From: Streptomyces gardneri
GTDB lineage: Bacteria > Actinomycetota > Actinomycetes > Streptomycetales > Streptomycetaceae
Assembly: GCF_006539185.1 (NCBI RefSeq)
Contig: NZ_BJMN01000010.1
Coordinates: 1-64,000 of the forward strand
Reading direction: 5' to 3'
DNA length: 64,000 nucleotides
Shown here: positions 43,169-51,414 of the stretch, in pieces
How positions within the stretch are numbered: position 1 is the first letter of the stretch
Layout: the number at the start of each line of letters is the position of its first letter
Program-made: the position numbers and the translations under genes
Notes under the pieces: generated by a model
What the model was told of the DNA's origin: nothing
The model's database searches: none
What the model saw: the letters and a program-made list of their open reading frames with translations, nothing else

Positions 43169-43804
43169 TCAGACGTTCGCGAGGAGGTCCTCGAGCGGGG
43201 CCGGCACCTGCCCGGGGTCGAGGGCCTCGACGAGGAGGGTGCCGTAGCGGATCTTGCGACCCTTCTTCGTGCCGAGGAAGCGGCGCAGCTGCTGGTGCCG
43301 GGGACGCCCCTGCTGCGCGGGCTGGTGCAGGAAGGTCTGCCAGGGGCGGAGGTCGCCCTCGGTCTCGACGATCTCCTCGACCCGCTCCGTGCCGAGCGCG
43401 CGGATGAGCTCGTCCTCCAGGTCCGCCGCGCACACGAAGACGTCCCGCTCCGAGGCCCGCGCCCGGGCCCGCGTCAGGCCCCGGTCGTAGTAGGGCCGCT
43501 CACGCTCGTCGCACAGTCCCGTCAGGCGCAGGCCGAGGCCGGGCGGGCCGAGCAGGGCCGCGTAACGGCCGACGTTCATCGCGCCGCCCATCGACACCAC
43601 GCACACGCCCTCGGCGGCGAGGTCCCGGCCGCGGCGCTCGGTCAGGGCTTCGACGGCGGCGAGGTCGCTGAGCCCTTCGAGCAGCACCACCGTCCGCACC
43701 CCCAGCCGGGCCGCGAGCTCCCGCGCCCGCTCCCCCGCCGGCTCGCTCGACCCATCGCTCGCCCAGTCGCCGACCGCCGTCCGGAACTCTTCCATCTCCT
43801 GCAT
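43169..43804 (-). CDS. TOPRIM-domain (OLD-like) protein
   Basis: A 211-residue protein with a TOPRIM core: TVVLLEGLSDLAAVEAL supplies the acidic residue of motif 1, VSMGGAMNVGRYAALL follows, and LTGLCDERERP gives the D-x-E motif. It lacks the ABC ATPase part of OLD nucleases and is closer to stand-alone TOPRIM proteins common in Streptomyces. Nucleic-acid cleavage or nucleotidyl transfer is possible. The ATG at 43804 is chosen over a GTG at 43834 without strong evidence. Confidence 0.65.
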   Translation of the reverse strand: MQEMEEFRTAVGDWASDGSSEPAGERARELAARLGVRTVVLLEGLSDLAAVEALTERRGRDLAAEGVCVVSMGGAMNVGRYAALLGPPGLGLRLTGLCDERERPYYDRGLTRARARASERDVFVCAADLEDELIRALGTERVEEIVETEGDLRPWQTFLHQPAQQGRPRHQQLRRFLGTKKGRKIRYGTLLVEALDPGQVPAPLEDLLANV

Positions 43805-43876
43805 GGCGCGAGTCTGCCTCTCCGCCGACGGCACAGCACGGGATTTTCGACGGCCACCCTCGACGGTGAGCTAGTC

Positions 43877-43892
43877 TAGGTAGACCTACCTA
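43877..43892 (+). promoter_or_regulatory. Candidate TetR operator
   Basis: TAGGTA-GACC-TACCTA is a perfect inverted repeat, followed by a further TACCTA half-site, 28 bp before the TetR start. It probably mediates autorepression of the TetR/EamA operon. Confidence 0.6.
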
Positions 43893-43919
43893 CCTAATTA
43901 TGGACCTCTGCGGAGTGTG

Positions 43920-44504
43920 ATGAGCGAGAGCGGAAGGCCCCGTCCCGCCAGGAAGCGGCTGCTGGAGGCGGCTGCCCGCCGCTTCTACGCCGACGGGGTG
44001 GCGGCGACCGGCATCGACACGATCACCGCCGACGCGGGCGTCGCGAAGATGAGCCTCTACAACAACTTCGCCTCCAAGTCCGAGCTGGTCCTGGCCTATC
44101 TGGACGCCCGGCACGAGGAGTGGCTCGGGCTCTACCGGGCCCGTATCGAGCGGGCCGGAGGGCCCCGGGACGGCGTGCTCGCGGTGTTCGACGCGTACGC
44201 CGATCACGCGGCCTTCGCCTACGAGCACGGCTTTCGGGGGTGCGGCCTGCTCAACGCCGCCGCCGAGCTGCCCGCCGGGGACCCGGGCCGGGGCGTGGTG
44301 CGCGCCCACAAAGAGGAGGTCGAGCGCCTGATCGCCGGCCACCTGGAGGAGCTGCTGCCCGAGCGTCCCACCGATGCGCGCGCGACGGCCGAGCACCTCG
44401 CGTTCCTCCTGGAGGGCGCGATGGCCCGGGCCGGTCTGGAGGGCGACGGGGAGCGGCTCCGGCACGCCCGCGCGCTGGCGGCGACGCTGCTGGACCGCCT
44501 GTGA
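43920..44504 (+). CDS. TetR-family repressor of the adjoining EamA exporter
   Basis: A 194-residue regulator with helix-turn-helix PARKRLLEAAARRFYADGVAATGIDTITADAGVAKMSLYNNFASKSELVLAYL. The C-terminal ligand domain contains HGFRGCGLLNAAAELP, seen in many actinobacterial TetR proteins. It overlaps the exporter start (GTGA) and so controls its own operon, most likely via the TAGGTA repeat. The ATG at 43920 has GGAG upstream; a GTG lies three bases earlier. Confidence 0.8.
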   Translation: MSESGRPRPARKRLLEAAARRFYADGVAATGIDTITADAGVAKMSLYNNFASKSELVLAYLDARHEEWLGLYRARIERAGGPRDGVLAVFDAYADHAAFAYEHGFRGCGLLNAAAELPAGDPGRGVVRAHKEEVERLIAGHLEELLPERPTDARATAEHLAFLLEGAMARAGLEGDGERLRHARALAATLLDRL

Positions 44505-45502
44505 CGCGCCCCGCCGGGCCGGACCGGGCCGTGGGGACGGGGGCGCTGTGCGTCCTGGCGGCCTCCGTCCTGTGGGGTACGACGGGCACGGCCGCGACGT
44601 TCGCACCCGGCGTGGGCCCGCTCGCCGTCGGCGCCGTCGCCATGGGGCTCGGCGGTCTCCTCCAGGCACTCGTCGCAGCCCGGCAGATCCGCCGTCACGC
44701 GCTCCGCCTACGCGGTCAGCGCGGCACCGTGCTGATCGGGGCCGCCTCGGTGGCGGTCTATCCCCTGGCGTTCTACAGCTCCATGCACCTGGCCGGAGTC
44801 GCCGTCGGCACCGTCGTGTCGATCGGCACCGCCCCGCTGGCCTCGGCGCTGATCGAGCGGGTCGTGGACCGCCGCCGGCTCACCCGCCGCTGGACGGTCG
44901 CGGCGGCGCTCGGCCTGTTCGGAACCGTCCTGCTGTGCGTCGCCGAAGCCGCCGCCCACGGTTCCGACGGCTCGGGGCCGTCCACGGCCGACACGCTGCT
45001 CGGCGTGGGCCTCGGTCTGCTCGCCGCCGCGACGTACGCCCTGTACTCCTGGGCCGCACACCGGCTCATCAGCCGGGGAATTCCGTCCCGCCCGGCGATG
45101 GGCGCCGTCTTCGGGCTCGGCGGACTGCTCCTCCTGCCCGTGCTGCTCGTCACCGGCGCCCCGGTCGTCGCCTCCTGGTCCAACGCCGCCGTCGGCGTCT
45201 ACATGGCGCTGGTCCCCATGTTCGCCGGCTACGTCCTGTTCGGCTGGGGGCTGGCGCGGGTGCCCGCCAGTACCGCGACCACCCTGTCCCTGCTGGAACC
45301 GGCCGTCGCCGCCGTGCTGGCCGTCCTGGTCGTCGGCGAGCGCCTCCCGGCCGCCGGCTGGGCGGGCATCGCCCTCGTCGTCGCGTGCCTCGCCGTCCTG
45401 ACCGCGCCGGCGCCCGTCGCGCGCCGCCGACGCGGCGGGCAGCCGCCCGAGGGGCCGGTCCGGCGGGACGAGGTCGGCGACGCGGCGAGGACGGCCCCCT
45501 GA
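44501..45502 (+). CDS. EamA/DMT-superfamily transporter
   Basis: A 333-residue membrane protein with ten helices in two EamA repeats; the first helix reads ALCVLAASVLWGTTGTAATF and the last contains LLEPAVAAVLAVLVVGERLP. DMT exporters move amino acids, nucleosides or drugs. A Pro/Arg-rich tail of about 40 residues follows the last helix. The GTG at 44501 overlaps the TetR stop, so both genes are coupled and induction should be ligand-driven. Confidence 0.8.
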   Translation: MTRPAGPDRAVGTGALCVLAASVLWGTTGTAATFAPGVGPLAVGAVAMGLGGLLQALVAARQIRRHALRLRGQRGTVLIGAASVAVYPLAFYSSMHLAGVAVGTVVSIGTAPLASALIERVVDRRRLTRRWTVAAALGLFGTVLLCVAEAAAHGSDGSGPSTADTLLGVGLGLLAAATYALYSWAAHRLISRGIPSRPAMGAVFGLGGLLLLPVLLVTGAPVVASWSNAAVGVYMALVPMFAGYVLFGWGLARVPASTATTLSLLEPAVAAVLAVLVVGERLPAAGWAGIALVVACLAVLTAPAPVARRRRGGQPPEGPVRRDEVGDAARTAP

Positions 45503-45541
45503 GGCGTACGCCCGCAGCGCGTCTCCGCGTCTCAGGTCACG

Positions 45542-46351
45542 TCACCGGGAGGCGGGCTCGGCCGGCGGCTCCCCCGGCGTCGGATGGACCGGAGTCGGGA
45601 CGAGCGGCAGGTGGTAGAGGGCGAAGGCCTTGCCGATGACGGGTTGCGCCACGTTGCGGACGCGTACCCCGCCCGCCGTCATGCCGTGCTCGGTCCCCAG
45701 ATGGGCGTGGCCGTGGACCGCGAGGTCGGCGCCCGCCTCGTCGATGGCCTCGGCGAGGAGGTAGCTGCCCAGGAAGGGATAGATCTCCACCGGTTCGCCC
45801 GCGAGCGTGTCGGGCACCGGCGCGAAGTGCGTGAGGGCGATCCTGGCCCCGCAGCCTTCGGCGTCCATGCCGCTCAGCGCCCGGTACAGGCCGTCCGCTT
45901 CGCGGCGGGCGGCACGGACGAAGTCCTTCATCTCGCGTTCGCCGAACTCGCCGGCGCTGCTTCCCGCGAAACCTCCGCAGAAGCCCTTCGCCCCGGCGAT
46001 GCCGACCTTTCCGCCCCCGATCGGCAGGAGCACCCTGTCGCCCTCCAGGACCGTGACCCCGGCGTCGCCGAGGACACGGGCGACGTCGGCCTCCTGCTCG
46101 GAGTGGTAGTCGTGGTTGCCGAGGACGGCGACCACGGGGACGCCGAGGTCCCGTACCTCCTCGGCGACGACCTCCGCCTCGGGGACCGTGCCGTGGCGCG
46201 TGAGGTCGCCGGCGAGGAGGAGGACGTCCGCGCAGAGCGGCAGGGTCGCGAAGGAGGGGCGGAGCAGGCCTCGGCAGTCGGGGCTCAGGTGGATGTCCCC
46301 CACCGCCGCCACCCGGACGACGGCGCCGTTCGTCCCGCCGTCGCGCGTCAC
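45542..46351 (-). CDS. Calcineurin-like metallophosphoesterase
   Basis: A 269-residue two-metal phosphoesterase with the ordered motifs VAAVGDIHLSP, LLLAGDLTRHG, VVAVLGNHDYHS and VHGHAHLG. These give the Asp, His and Asn ligands of the dinuclear site. Substrate (nucleotide, protein or lipid phosphate) unknown. The GTG at 46351 overlaps the upstream BON gene stop (GTGA), so the two are co-translated. Confidence 0.8.
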   Translation of the reverse strand: MTRDGGTNGAVVRVAAVGDIHLSPDCRGLLRPSFATLPLCADVLLLAGDLTRHGTVPEAEVVAEEVRDLGVPVVAVLGNHDYHSEQEADVARVLGDAGVTVLEGDRVLLPIGGGKVGIAGAKGFCGGFAGSSAGEFGEREMKDFVRAARREADGLYRALSGMDAEGCGARIALTHFAPVPDTLAGEPVEIYPFLGSYLLAEAIDEAGADLAVHGHAHLGTEHGMTAGGVRVRNVAQPVIGKAFALYHLPLVPTPVHPTPGEPPAEPASR

Positions 46352-46599
46352 GACAGCTCCTCGGGTCGGTCGGGCGGGTCCGCGCAGGCGATCAGGAGGT
46401 CCGAGTGCAGCGGAATGCCGCCCAGCTCCGTTGCCGCGATCCGGAGGATCTCGTCACGGCGGCCGGCCGACGGGAGTGTGCCCGTCAGGAGGACGGAGGT
46501 GCCCCGCATCTCGACGCGCACACCGAGTTCGGCCACGTCGCCGCGTGCGAGCCGGTCTCTGAACCTGGCGATCCGGTATTCACCCTCGTCGGTGTTCAT
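46348..46599 (-). CDS. Small BON-like domain protein
   Basis: An 83-residue protein, MNTDEGEYRIARFRDRLARGDVAELGVRVEMRGTSVLLTGTLPSAGRRDEILRIAATELGG, whose alpha-beta layout and VLLTGTLPS strand resemble a single BON domain. No signal peptide is present, so it acts in the cytoplasm. It lies between the Rieske oxidoreductase and the phosphoesterase on the same strand and overlaps the latter by four bases. Confidence 0.6.
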   Translation of the reverse strand: MNTDEGEYRIARFRDRLARGDVAELGVRVEMRGTSVLLTGTLPSAGRRDEILRIAATELGGIPLHSDLLIACADPPDRPEELS

Positions 46600-46685
46600 C
46601 GTCGTCCCTCCAGCCGTGTCTTCCCACTCCGCCGGGGTCCTGTCGTCGCGGTCATGACGTCCTCCTCGGCTCGACGCGTGCGGAC

Positions 46686-48089
46686 TCAGTCCTCCAGCGG
46701 GCGGGTGGCCGGGCCCTGGAGCACCCTGCCGTCCGCGGCGAAGCGCGAGCCGTGGCAGGGGCACTCCCAGGTCCGCTCCGCCTCGTTGAAACCCAGCTCG
46801 CAGCCCATGTGCGTACAGCGTCGGCCGGTCCGCCTGCCGGACAGGTAGTGACCGGCGACGGCGGCCTGCCGCCGTACCACTTCGGGCACCTCTCGGACGG
46901 GCAGCCGGCGCCGCGGGTCGAAGAGCTCCGTCCAGGCCGGACGCGGCGCGCCGGTCAGGTGCGCGGTGAGCAGCCGGGCCGCGGCGATCCCGTTGCTCAG
47001 TCCCCAGCCGCCGAATCCGGTGGCGACGTAGACGTGCTGGGTGTCGGGGTGTTCGTGACCGACGCAGGGCATGCCGTCCACCGTGTGGACGTCCTCGGCG
47101 GCCCATCGGTGGACGTCGGGCGCGTCGGCGAAGCCGGGGAGCCGGGCGCGCGCCCACTCCTCCAGGCGTTCGAGCCGGTCGCCCGCGCCCTCGCTGCCGG
47201 GTTCGAAGGTCTCTCCCGCGACGATCAGCAGGCGCCGTCCCTGGTCCAGCGGGGCGGTGCGCACCGACCGGGTCCCGTGGTCGGAGGTCACGTACATGCC
47301 GTACGGGGCACGCCGCTCCTCGACCGGGGCGGCGACGACGAACTCGCGGCTCAGGGAGAGCCGCATGAGCAGGGTGGTGTGGCACCGGAGCGGGAACTGG
47401 GTGGCCTGGACGACGTCACGGGCATGCACCGTCCCTCCGCCCTCCAGGGTGAGGCGGCAGTCGGCTCCCTCCCGGAGGTCCGTGACGCGGGTGCTCTCGT
47501 GGAGGCGGACGCCGTGGGCGACGAGGTCGTCCACCACGCCGAGGAGGAAGCGGCGCGGATGGAACTGGAGCTGGTCCTCGACGCGGACGGCGGCCGCGAC
47601 CGGGTACGGGAGTCCCGTGTCGGTGACCACGGCGGCCCGCAGGCCGGCGGCTGAGGCGGCGGCCGCCTCGGCGTGGATCTCCTCCACCCGCTCGATGTCG
47701 CGGGTGTACGTGTAGGCCGGGCGGGTCTCCAGGTGCGCGTCGATCCCCAGCTCCCCGCAGATCCGCGTCACCTGCCGCAGGGCCTCCTCCTGGGCCTCGG
47801 CGTACAGCGTGGCCGCGTTCTGGCCCTGGCGCCGGCTCAGACGGTCGTAGCACAGCCCGTGCAGGGAGGTCAGTTTGCCGGTGGTGTGCCCGGTCACCCC
47901 GGCCGCGATCCGGCCGGCCTCCAGCACCACCACGTCGCGCCCGGCGCGGTTCAGCTCGCGTGCGGTGCACAGTCCGACGATGCCGGCGCCGACGACGACC
48001 ACGTCGGCGGCGAGGTCGCCCTCCAGCGGGGGGAACCCGTGGCGGGGCGGGGCCGAATCCATCCAGTACGAGCTTTCGGTCGCGCGCAT
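46686..48089 (-). CDS. FAD-dependent oxidoreductase with C-terminal Rieske domain
   Basis: A 467-residue protein. Residues about 28-370 form a DAO-type FAD domain (DVVVVGAGIVGLCTARELNRAG; HTTGKLTSLHG). The C-terminal about 60 residues are a Rieske [2Fe-2S] domain with CTH (Cys425, His427) and CPCH (Cys443, His446). This arrangement is common in Bacillus YhfW-like and actinobacterial proteins of unknown substrate. The phrase GFGGWGLSNG is typical of the group. It begins the minus-strand set with the BON and phosphoesterase genes. Confidence 0.85.
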   Translation of the reverse strand: MRATESSYWMDSAPPRHGFPPLEGDLAADVVVVGAGIVGLCTARELNRAGRDVVVLEAGRIAAGVTGHTTGKLTSLHGLCYDRLSRRQGQNAATLYAEAQEEALRQVTRICGELGIDAHLETRPAYTYTRDIERVEEIHAEAAAASAAGLRAAVVTDTGLPYPVAAAVRVEDQLQFHPRRFLLGVVDDLVAHGVRLHESTRVTDLREGADCRLTLEGGGTVHARDVVQATQFPLRCHTTLLMRLSLSREFVVAAPVEERRAPYGMYVTSDHGTRSVRTAPLDQGRRLLIVAGETFEPGSEGAGDRLERLEEWARARLPGFADAPDVHRWAAEDVHTVDGMPCVGHEHPDTQHVYVATGFGGWGLSNGIAAARLLTAHLTGAPRPAWTELFDPRRRLPVREVPEVVRRQAAVAGHYLSGRRTGRRCTHMGCELGFNEAERTWECPCHGSRFAADGRVLQGPATRPLED

Positions 48090-48213
48090 GACCTGCTCCT
48101 CTCCGCGGTCGACCGTCAGGCGTCTACCCGGAACGTTCGCGCGCAGTCGGCGGCCCGCCTTCGACGCCGCTCGAGGTGTGCGCGGCGCCGACCGGCTGAA
48201 GACCGTGCCTCGG

Positions 48214-48537
48214 TCAGTGCCCGAGCTTCTTCTTCAGTTCGGACTTGTTCATGGACGACCGGCCGTGGAGGTTGCGGCGCTTGGCCTCTTCGTACAGCTG
48301 GTCGTAGGTGGGGCCCTGCGAGCCGCTGTGCGAGCGCTGTCCGCCCCGCTTCGAGGACGACATGTCCTGGAGGGACGTCTTGCTCGCGGTGCGCGACTCG
48401 CCGGAGCGCGCACGTTCCTTGTTCACCGTGCGGGCGGCGATCTCCTTGGCCCGCTCGGTGCTCTCGCCGCGCTGCTCCGCGCTTTCCTTGATGTGCTCGT
48501 ACTGGCGTTCCCTCTTGGGGCTCGATCCACGGGGCAT
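48214..48537 (-). CDS. Small basic SAP/Rho-N-like protein
   Basis: A 107-residue charged protein: MPRGSSPKRERQYEHIKESAEQRGES at the start, EIAARTVNKERARSGES in the middle, and a C-terminal helical unit GPTYDQLYEEAKRRNLHGRSSMNKSELKKKLGH resembling Rho-N/SAP nucleic-acid-binding motifs. Streptomyces homologues are often labelled plasmid stabilisation protein without evidence. It is divergent from the hemerythrin gene (79-bp gap). A DNA-binding stress protein is a fair guess. Confidence 0.7.
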   Translation of the reverse strand: MPRGSSPKRERQYEHIKESAEQRGESTERAKEIAARTVNKERARSGESRTASKTSLQDMSSSKRGGQRSHSGSQGPTYDQLYEEAKRRNLHGRSSMNKSELKKKLGH

Positions 48538-48616
48538 GACGGTTTCCTCTCTGCGGGGTGAGGACCGGCGTGTACCCCCACGAATGCCGATCAATCGCGC
48601 GGGTACACGGAGAGCC

Positions 48617-49126
48617 ATGACTGCCAAGGCCGACAGGACACAGGATCAGGACGTCGTCGCGGTGATCATCGATGACCACCGCACCATGGAGGGCCTCTTC
48701 CGCCGGATGCGGAGCAACGCCGAGGACCGCGCCGCGGCCCTGAACGAGTTCTCCGCACTGCTCGTGGCGCACAGCGAGGCCGAGGAGGCCGAGGTCTACG
48801 GGGCGCTCAAACGCTTCGGAGGCGTCGACACCGAGGAGGTGGAGCACGGCGAGGAGGAGCACGCCGACGGGACCAAGGCGCTGCTCGCGCTGCTCGAAGT
48901 GGACGACGTCGGCTCCGACGCGTGGGACACGCGGCTGGCGAAGCTGGTCGAGGCGGTCTCGCATCACATGGACGAGGAGGAGCGGACGGTCCTCAACGAG
49001 GCCAGGGAGAGCGTTCCCGAGGGCCGGAGGACCGAGCTGGGCATCGCGTTCCAGGAGGAGCGCGCGAGGCAACTCGCCTCGGACTGCGGCAGCGTGGAGC
49101 ATGTGCGTGAGCTCGTCCGCGGCTGA
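48617..49126 (+). CDS. Hemerythrin-like HHE-domain protein
   Basis: A 169-residue four-helix protein with the metal-ligand pattern VIIDDHRTMEGLF, LVAHSEAEEAEVY, EHGEEEHADG and VSHHMDEEERTVL. Hemerythrin-like proteins bind a di-iron centre and respond to oxygen, NO or iron. No other domain is fused. The ATG at 48617 begins close to the first helix. It is divergent from the small SAP-like gene and stands alone. Confidence 0.85.
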   Translation: MTAKADRTQDQDVVAVIIDDHRTMEGLFRRMRSNAEDRAAALNEFSALLVAHSEAEEAEVYGALKRFGGVDTEEVEHGEEEHADGTKALLALLEVDDVGSDAWDTRLAKLVEAVSHHMDEEERTVLNEARESVPEGRRTELGIAFQEERARQLASDCGSVEHVRELVRG

Positions 49127-49250
49127 CGCGGCGGTTGACGCCCTCCCTTCGGAGCCCGTCCGAACCCCGTCGTGTGAGCGCCGCCGGGCTGTCGGCGGGG
49201 CATGGCGGGGCATGGGCCGGGTACTCGCGTGGCGAGGTTAGGAGCCCGCC

Positions 49251-50372
49251 ATGAAGAGCCTGACCATGGGTGTCGAGGAAGAGTTCGTGCTGGTCGACCG
49301 TGTGACGCGGGCGCCGGTGAACCGGGCTCCCGAGGTGATCCGACAGGCGGCTCGCGAGCTCGGCGGGCAGGTACAGGCCGAGTTGTTCAACGCGCAGATC
49401 GAGATCTGCACCGGGCCGACCGCCTCCCGCGACGACCTGCGCGAGGAACTCCTCTGGCTGCGCGGGGTCGTGGGCGCGGTCGCGCGGGACGCGCGGTGCG
49501 CGCCCGTCGCCTGCGGCACGCCCGTCCTGCCTCCGGAAGAGCCGCTCACCGTGACGGACACCGCGCGGTACCGTCTGATGGCCCGGCGCTTCCCCCGTCT
49601 GATCACGAGCGAGGACGGGGTCCCTCGCGACGACGGGCTCGTCTGCGGATGTCACGTCCACGTCGGGACGCTGGACCGCGAGCGGGCTCTCGCGCTCGCG
49701 CTGCACATGCGGCCGTGGCTGCCGGTCGTCCAGGCGCTCGCCGGCAACTCCCCCTACGCGCACAGCCAGGACACCGGCTACGAGAGCTGGCGTTCCGTCG
49801 AGCACGCGAGGTGGCCCACGGTGGGACCCACCCCCGTCCTCGACGAGGCCCAGTACCTCGCCCATGTCGCGGGGCTCGTCAAGGACGGGACGCTCATCGA
49901 CAACCGGATGGTGTACTGGCACGCCAGGCCCTCGGAGCACGTTCCCACGCTGGAGGTGCGGGTGGCGGACGTCAACGCGGAGATCGACACGGTGGTGCTG
50001 CTCGCCATCCTGATCCGCGGGCTCGCCGACACCCTGCTTCCCCGGGTGGACGCGGCCGAGCGGCCGCCGCGCATCCCCGGCCCGACCCTGCTGAGGGCCC
50101 ATCGGCTCGCGGCTGTGCACGGCATCCGGGGCATCGGCCTTGACCCGGTGGACGGCCGGGAGCGCCCCGCGGTGGAACTCCTGGACACGCTGATCGACTT
50201 CGCCCGGCCCGGTCTCGACGCGGCCGGGGACTCGGACTGGGCCCGCGAGCGGTGGGCGCGGATCCGTGCGGAAGGCGGTGGCGCGTCCCGGCAGCGTGCC
50301 GTGTTCCGCCGGCACGGCCGGTACAGCGCGGTGGTGGACGCGCTGGCCGCCGCGACCGTGGGAAGCCGATGA
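49251..50372 (+). CDS. GCS2/YbdK-type carboxylate-amine ligase
   Basis: A 373-residue enzyme of the glutamate-cysteine ligase 2 family: MGVEEEFVLVDR, GGQVQAELFNAQIEICTGP, CGCHVHVG and RMVYWHARPSEHVPTLEVRVADV. Members join a carboxylate to an amine with ATP. EgtA and YbdK are relatives; the substrate here is unknown. Its stop overlaps the methyltransferase start (ATGA), making it the first gene of a four-gene translationally coupled operon. Confidence 0.85.
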   Translation: MKSLTMGVEEEFVLVDRVTRAPVNRAPEVIRQAARELGGQVQAELFNAQIEICTGPTASRDDLREELLWLRGVVGAVARDARCAPVACGTPVLPPEEPLTVTDTARYRLMARRFPRLITSEDGVPRDDGLVCGCHVHVGTLDRERALALALHMRPWLPVVQALAGNSPYAHSQDTGYESWRSVEHARWPTVGPTPVLDEAQYLAHVAGLVKDGTLIDNRMVYWHARPSEHVPTLEVRVADVNAEIDTVVLLAILIRGLADTLLPRVDAAERPPRIPGPTLLRAHRLAAVHGIRGIGLDPVDGRERPAVELLDTLIDFARPGLDAAGDSDWARERWARIRAEGGGASRQRAVFRRHGRYSAVVDALAAATVGSR

Positions 50373-51142
50373 CGATGGCCTCCCGGCGTACCGCGTCGCG
50401 GCTGTTCCGGCTCCCCGGTGTGTACGCGCCGCAGGCCGACACCCGTCTCCTCCTTGCGCACCTCCGCCGCGAGGAACTCCGGCCCGGCGTCCGGTCGCTC
50501 GACCTGTGCACCGGCACCGGCGTCCTCGCCCTCGTCGCCGCGCGGCGGGGCGCACGCGCCACCGCCGTCGACATCTCCCGGACGTCGATCGTCACCGTAC
50601 GGCTCAACGCGCTGCTGCACCGCTGCCGGGTCCGCGCCCTGCGGGGCGACCTGGACGGGCCGGTGGACCGTGAGCGCTTCGACGTGATCACGGTGAATCC
50701 GCCCTACGTGCCCTGCGAGGACGCGGAGGCGCCCGCCCGGGGAGCGCGGCGGAGCTGGGACGCCGGACACGACGGCCGGCTCCTCCTCGACCGGGTCTGC
50801 GCGCGGGCGCCGCACCTGCTGGCGTCGTCCGGAACGCTGCTGCTCGTGCAGTCGTCGCTCTCCGGCATCGCGGCCACCCTGGACGCGCTCCGGCGCGGCG
50901 GGCTGACGGCCCGGGTCGTCGAGCGCCGTACGCGGCCTTTCGGCCCGGTGATGTCGGCCCGGCAGGGGTGGTTCGCGGCCCGGGGACTGATCTCTCCGGG
51001 GACCCTCACGGAAGAGCTCGTGGTGATCCGCGCGTGCAGGCCGTCGGTCGCGTCCCCGGCCGTGGCCGGTCCGCGCATGGGGGCCGTGGGGCCGGGCAGT
51101 CGCGCGGTGTCAGCGCAGGCGGATCCGATCGGTGGTGTGTGA
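50369..51142 (+). CDS. HemK-like N-methyltransferase
   Basis: A 257-residue SAM enzyme with motif I SLDLCTGTGVLALVAA, acidic loop ATAVDIS, and the glutamine/adenine N-methyltransferase signature NPPY (residues 110-113). It belongs with HemK2/Mtq2-type proteins that methylate a glutamine amide or a small amine. The C-terminal 40 residues are low complexity. It overlaps genes on both sides (ATGA and TGATG), so its product should act with the ligase, CDGSH and iron-enzyme products. Confidence 0.8.
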   Translation: MTMASRRTASRLFRLPGVYAPQADTRLLLAHLRREELRPGVRSLDLCTGTGVLALVAARRGARATAVDISRTSIVTVRLNALLHRCRVRALRGDLDGPVDRERFDVITVNPPYVPCEDAEAPARGARRSWDAGHDGRLLLDRVCARAPHLLASSGTLLLVQSSLSGIAATLDALRRGGLTARVVERRTRPFGPVMSARQGWFAARGLISPGTLTEELVVIRACRPSVASPAVAGPRMGAVGPGSRAVSAQADPIGGV

Positions 51143-51414
51143 TGTCGGCTTCCCGGGACCGGAAGATCCCTCGGGTGACGCCCGTCGCCGAAGGGCCGCT
51201 GCTCGTCGAGGGGCCTGCGGAGATCGTCCTGCCCGACGGGTCCGTGATCCTCTGCGAGCGGCCCGTGGTGGCCCTCTGCACGTGCCGGCGGACGCTCCGC
51301 GCACCGTTCTGCGACACGAGCCACCGCTCGCGCCCCCGCGCGACGCGCGCGGCACGGAGCAACGCCACGGACGCGGCGGCCTCCGGCCCGGCCGAGGAGT
51401 CGGGACCGTCATGA
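51142..51414 (+). CDS. CDGSH-type iron-sulfur protein
   Basis: A 90-residue protein with one CDGSH site, CTCRRTLRAPFCDTSH, giving Cys46, Cys48, Cys57 and His61 as [2Fe-2S] ligands. It is small and soluble, suited to electron or cluster transfer. It lies between the methyltransferase and the iron redox enzyme with overlaps on both sides, making it the probable electron donor of the latter. Confidence 0.85.
   Translation: MSASRDRKIPRVTPVAEGPLLVEGPAEIVLPDGSVILCERPVVALCTCRRTLRAPFCDTSHRSRPRATRAARSNATDAAASGPAEESGPS

Noticed and set aside
48214..48537. Plasmid stabilisation protein
   Set aside because: That label is common for homologues, but nothing here shows a plasmid or partition function.
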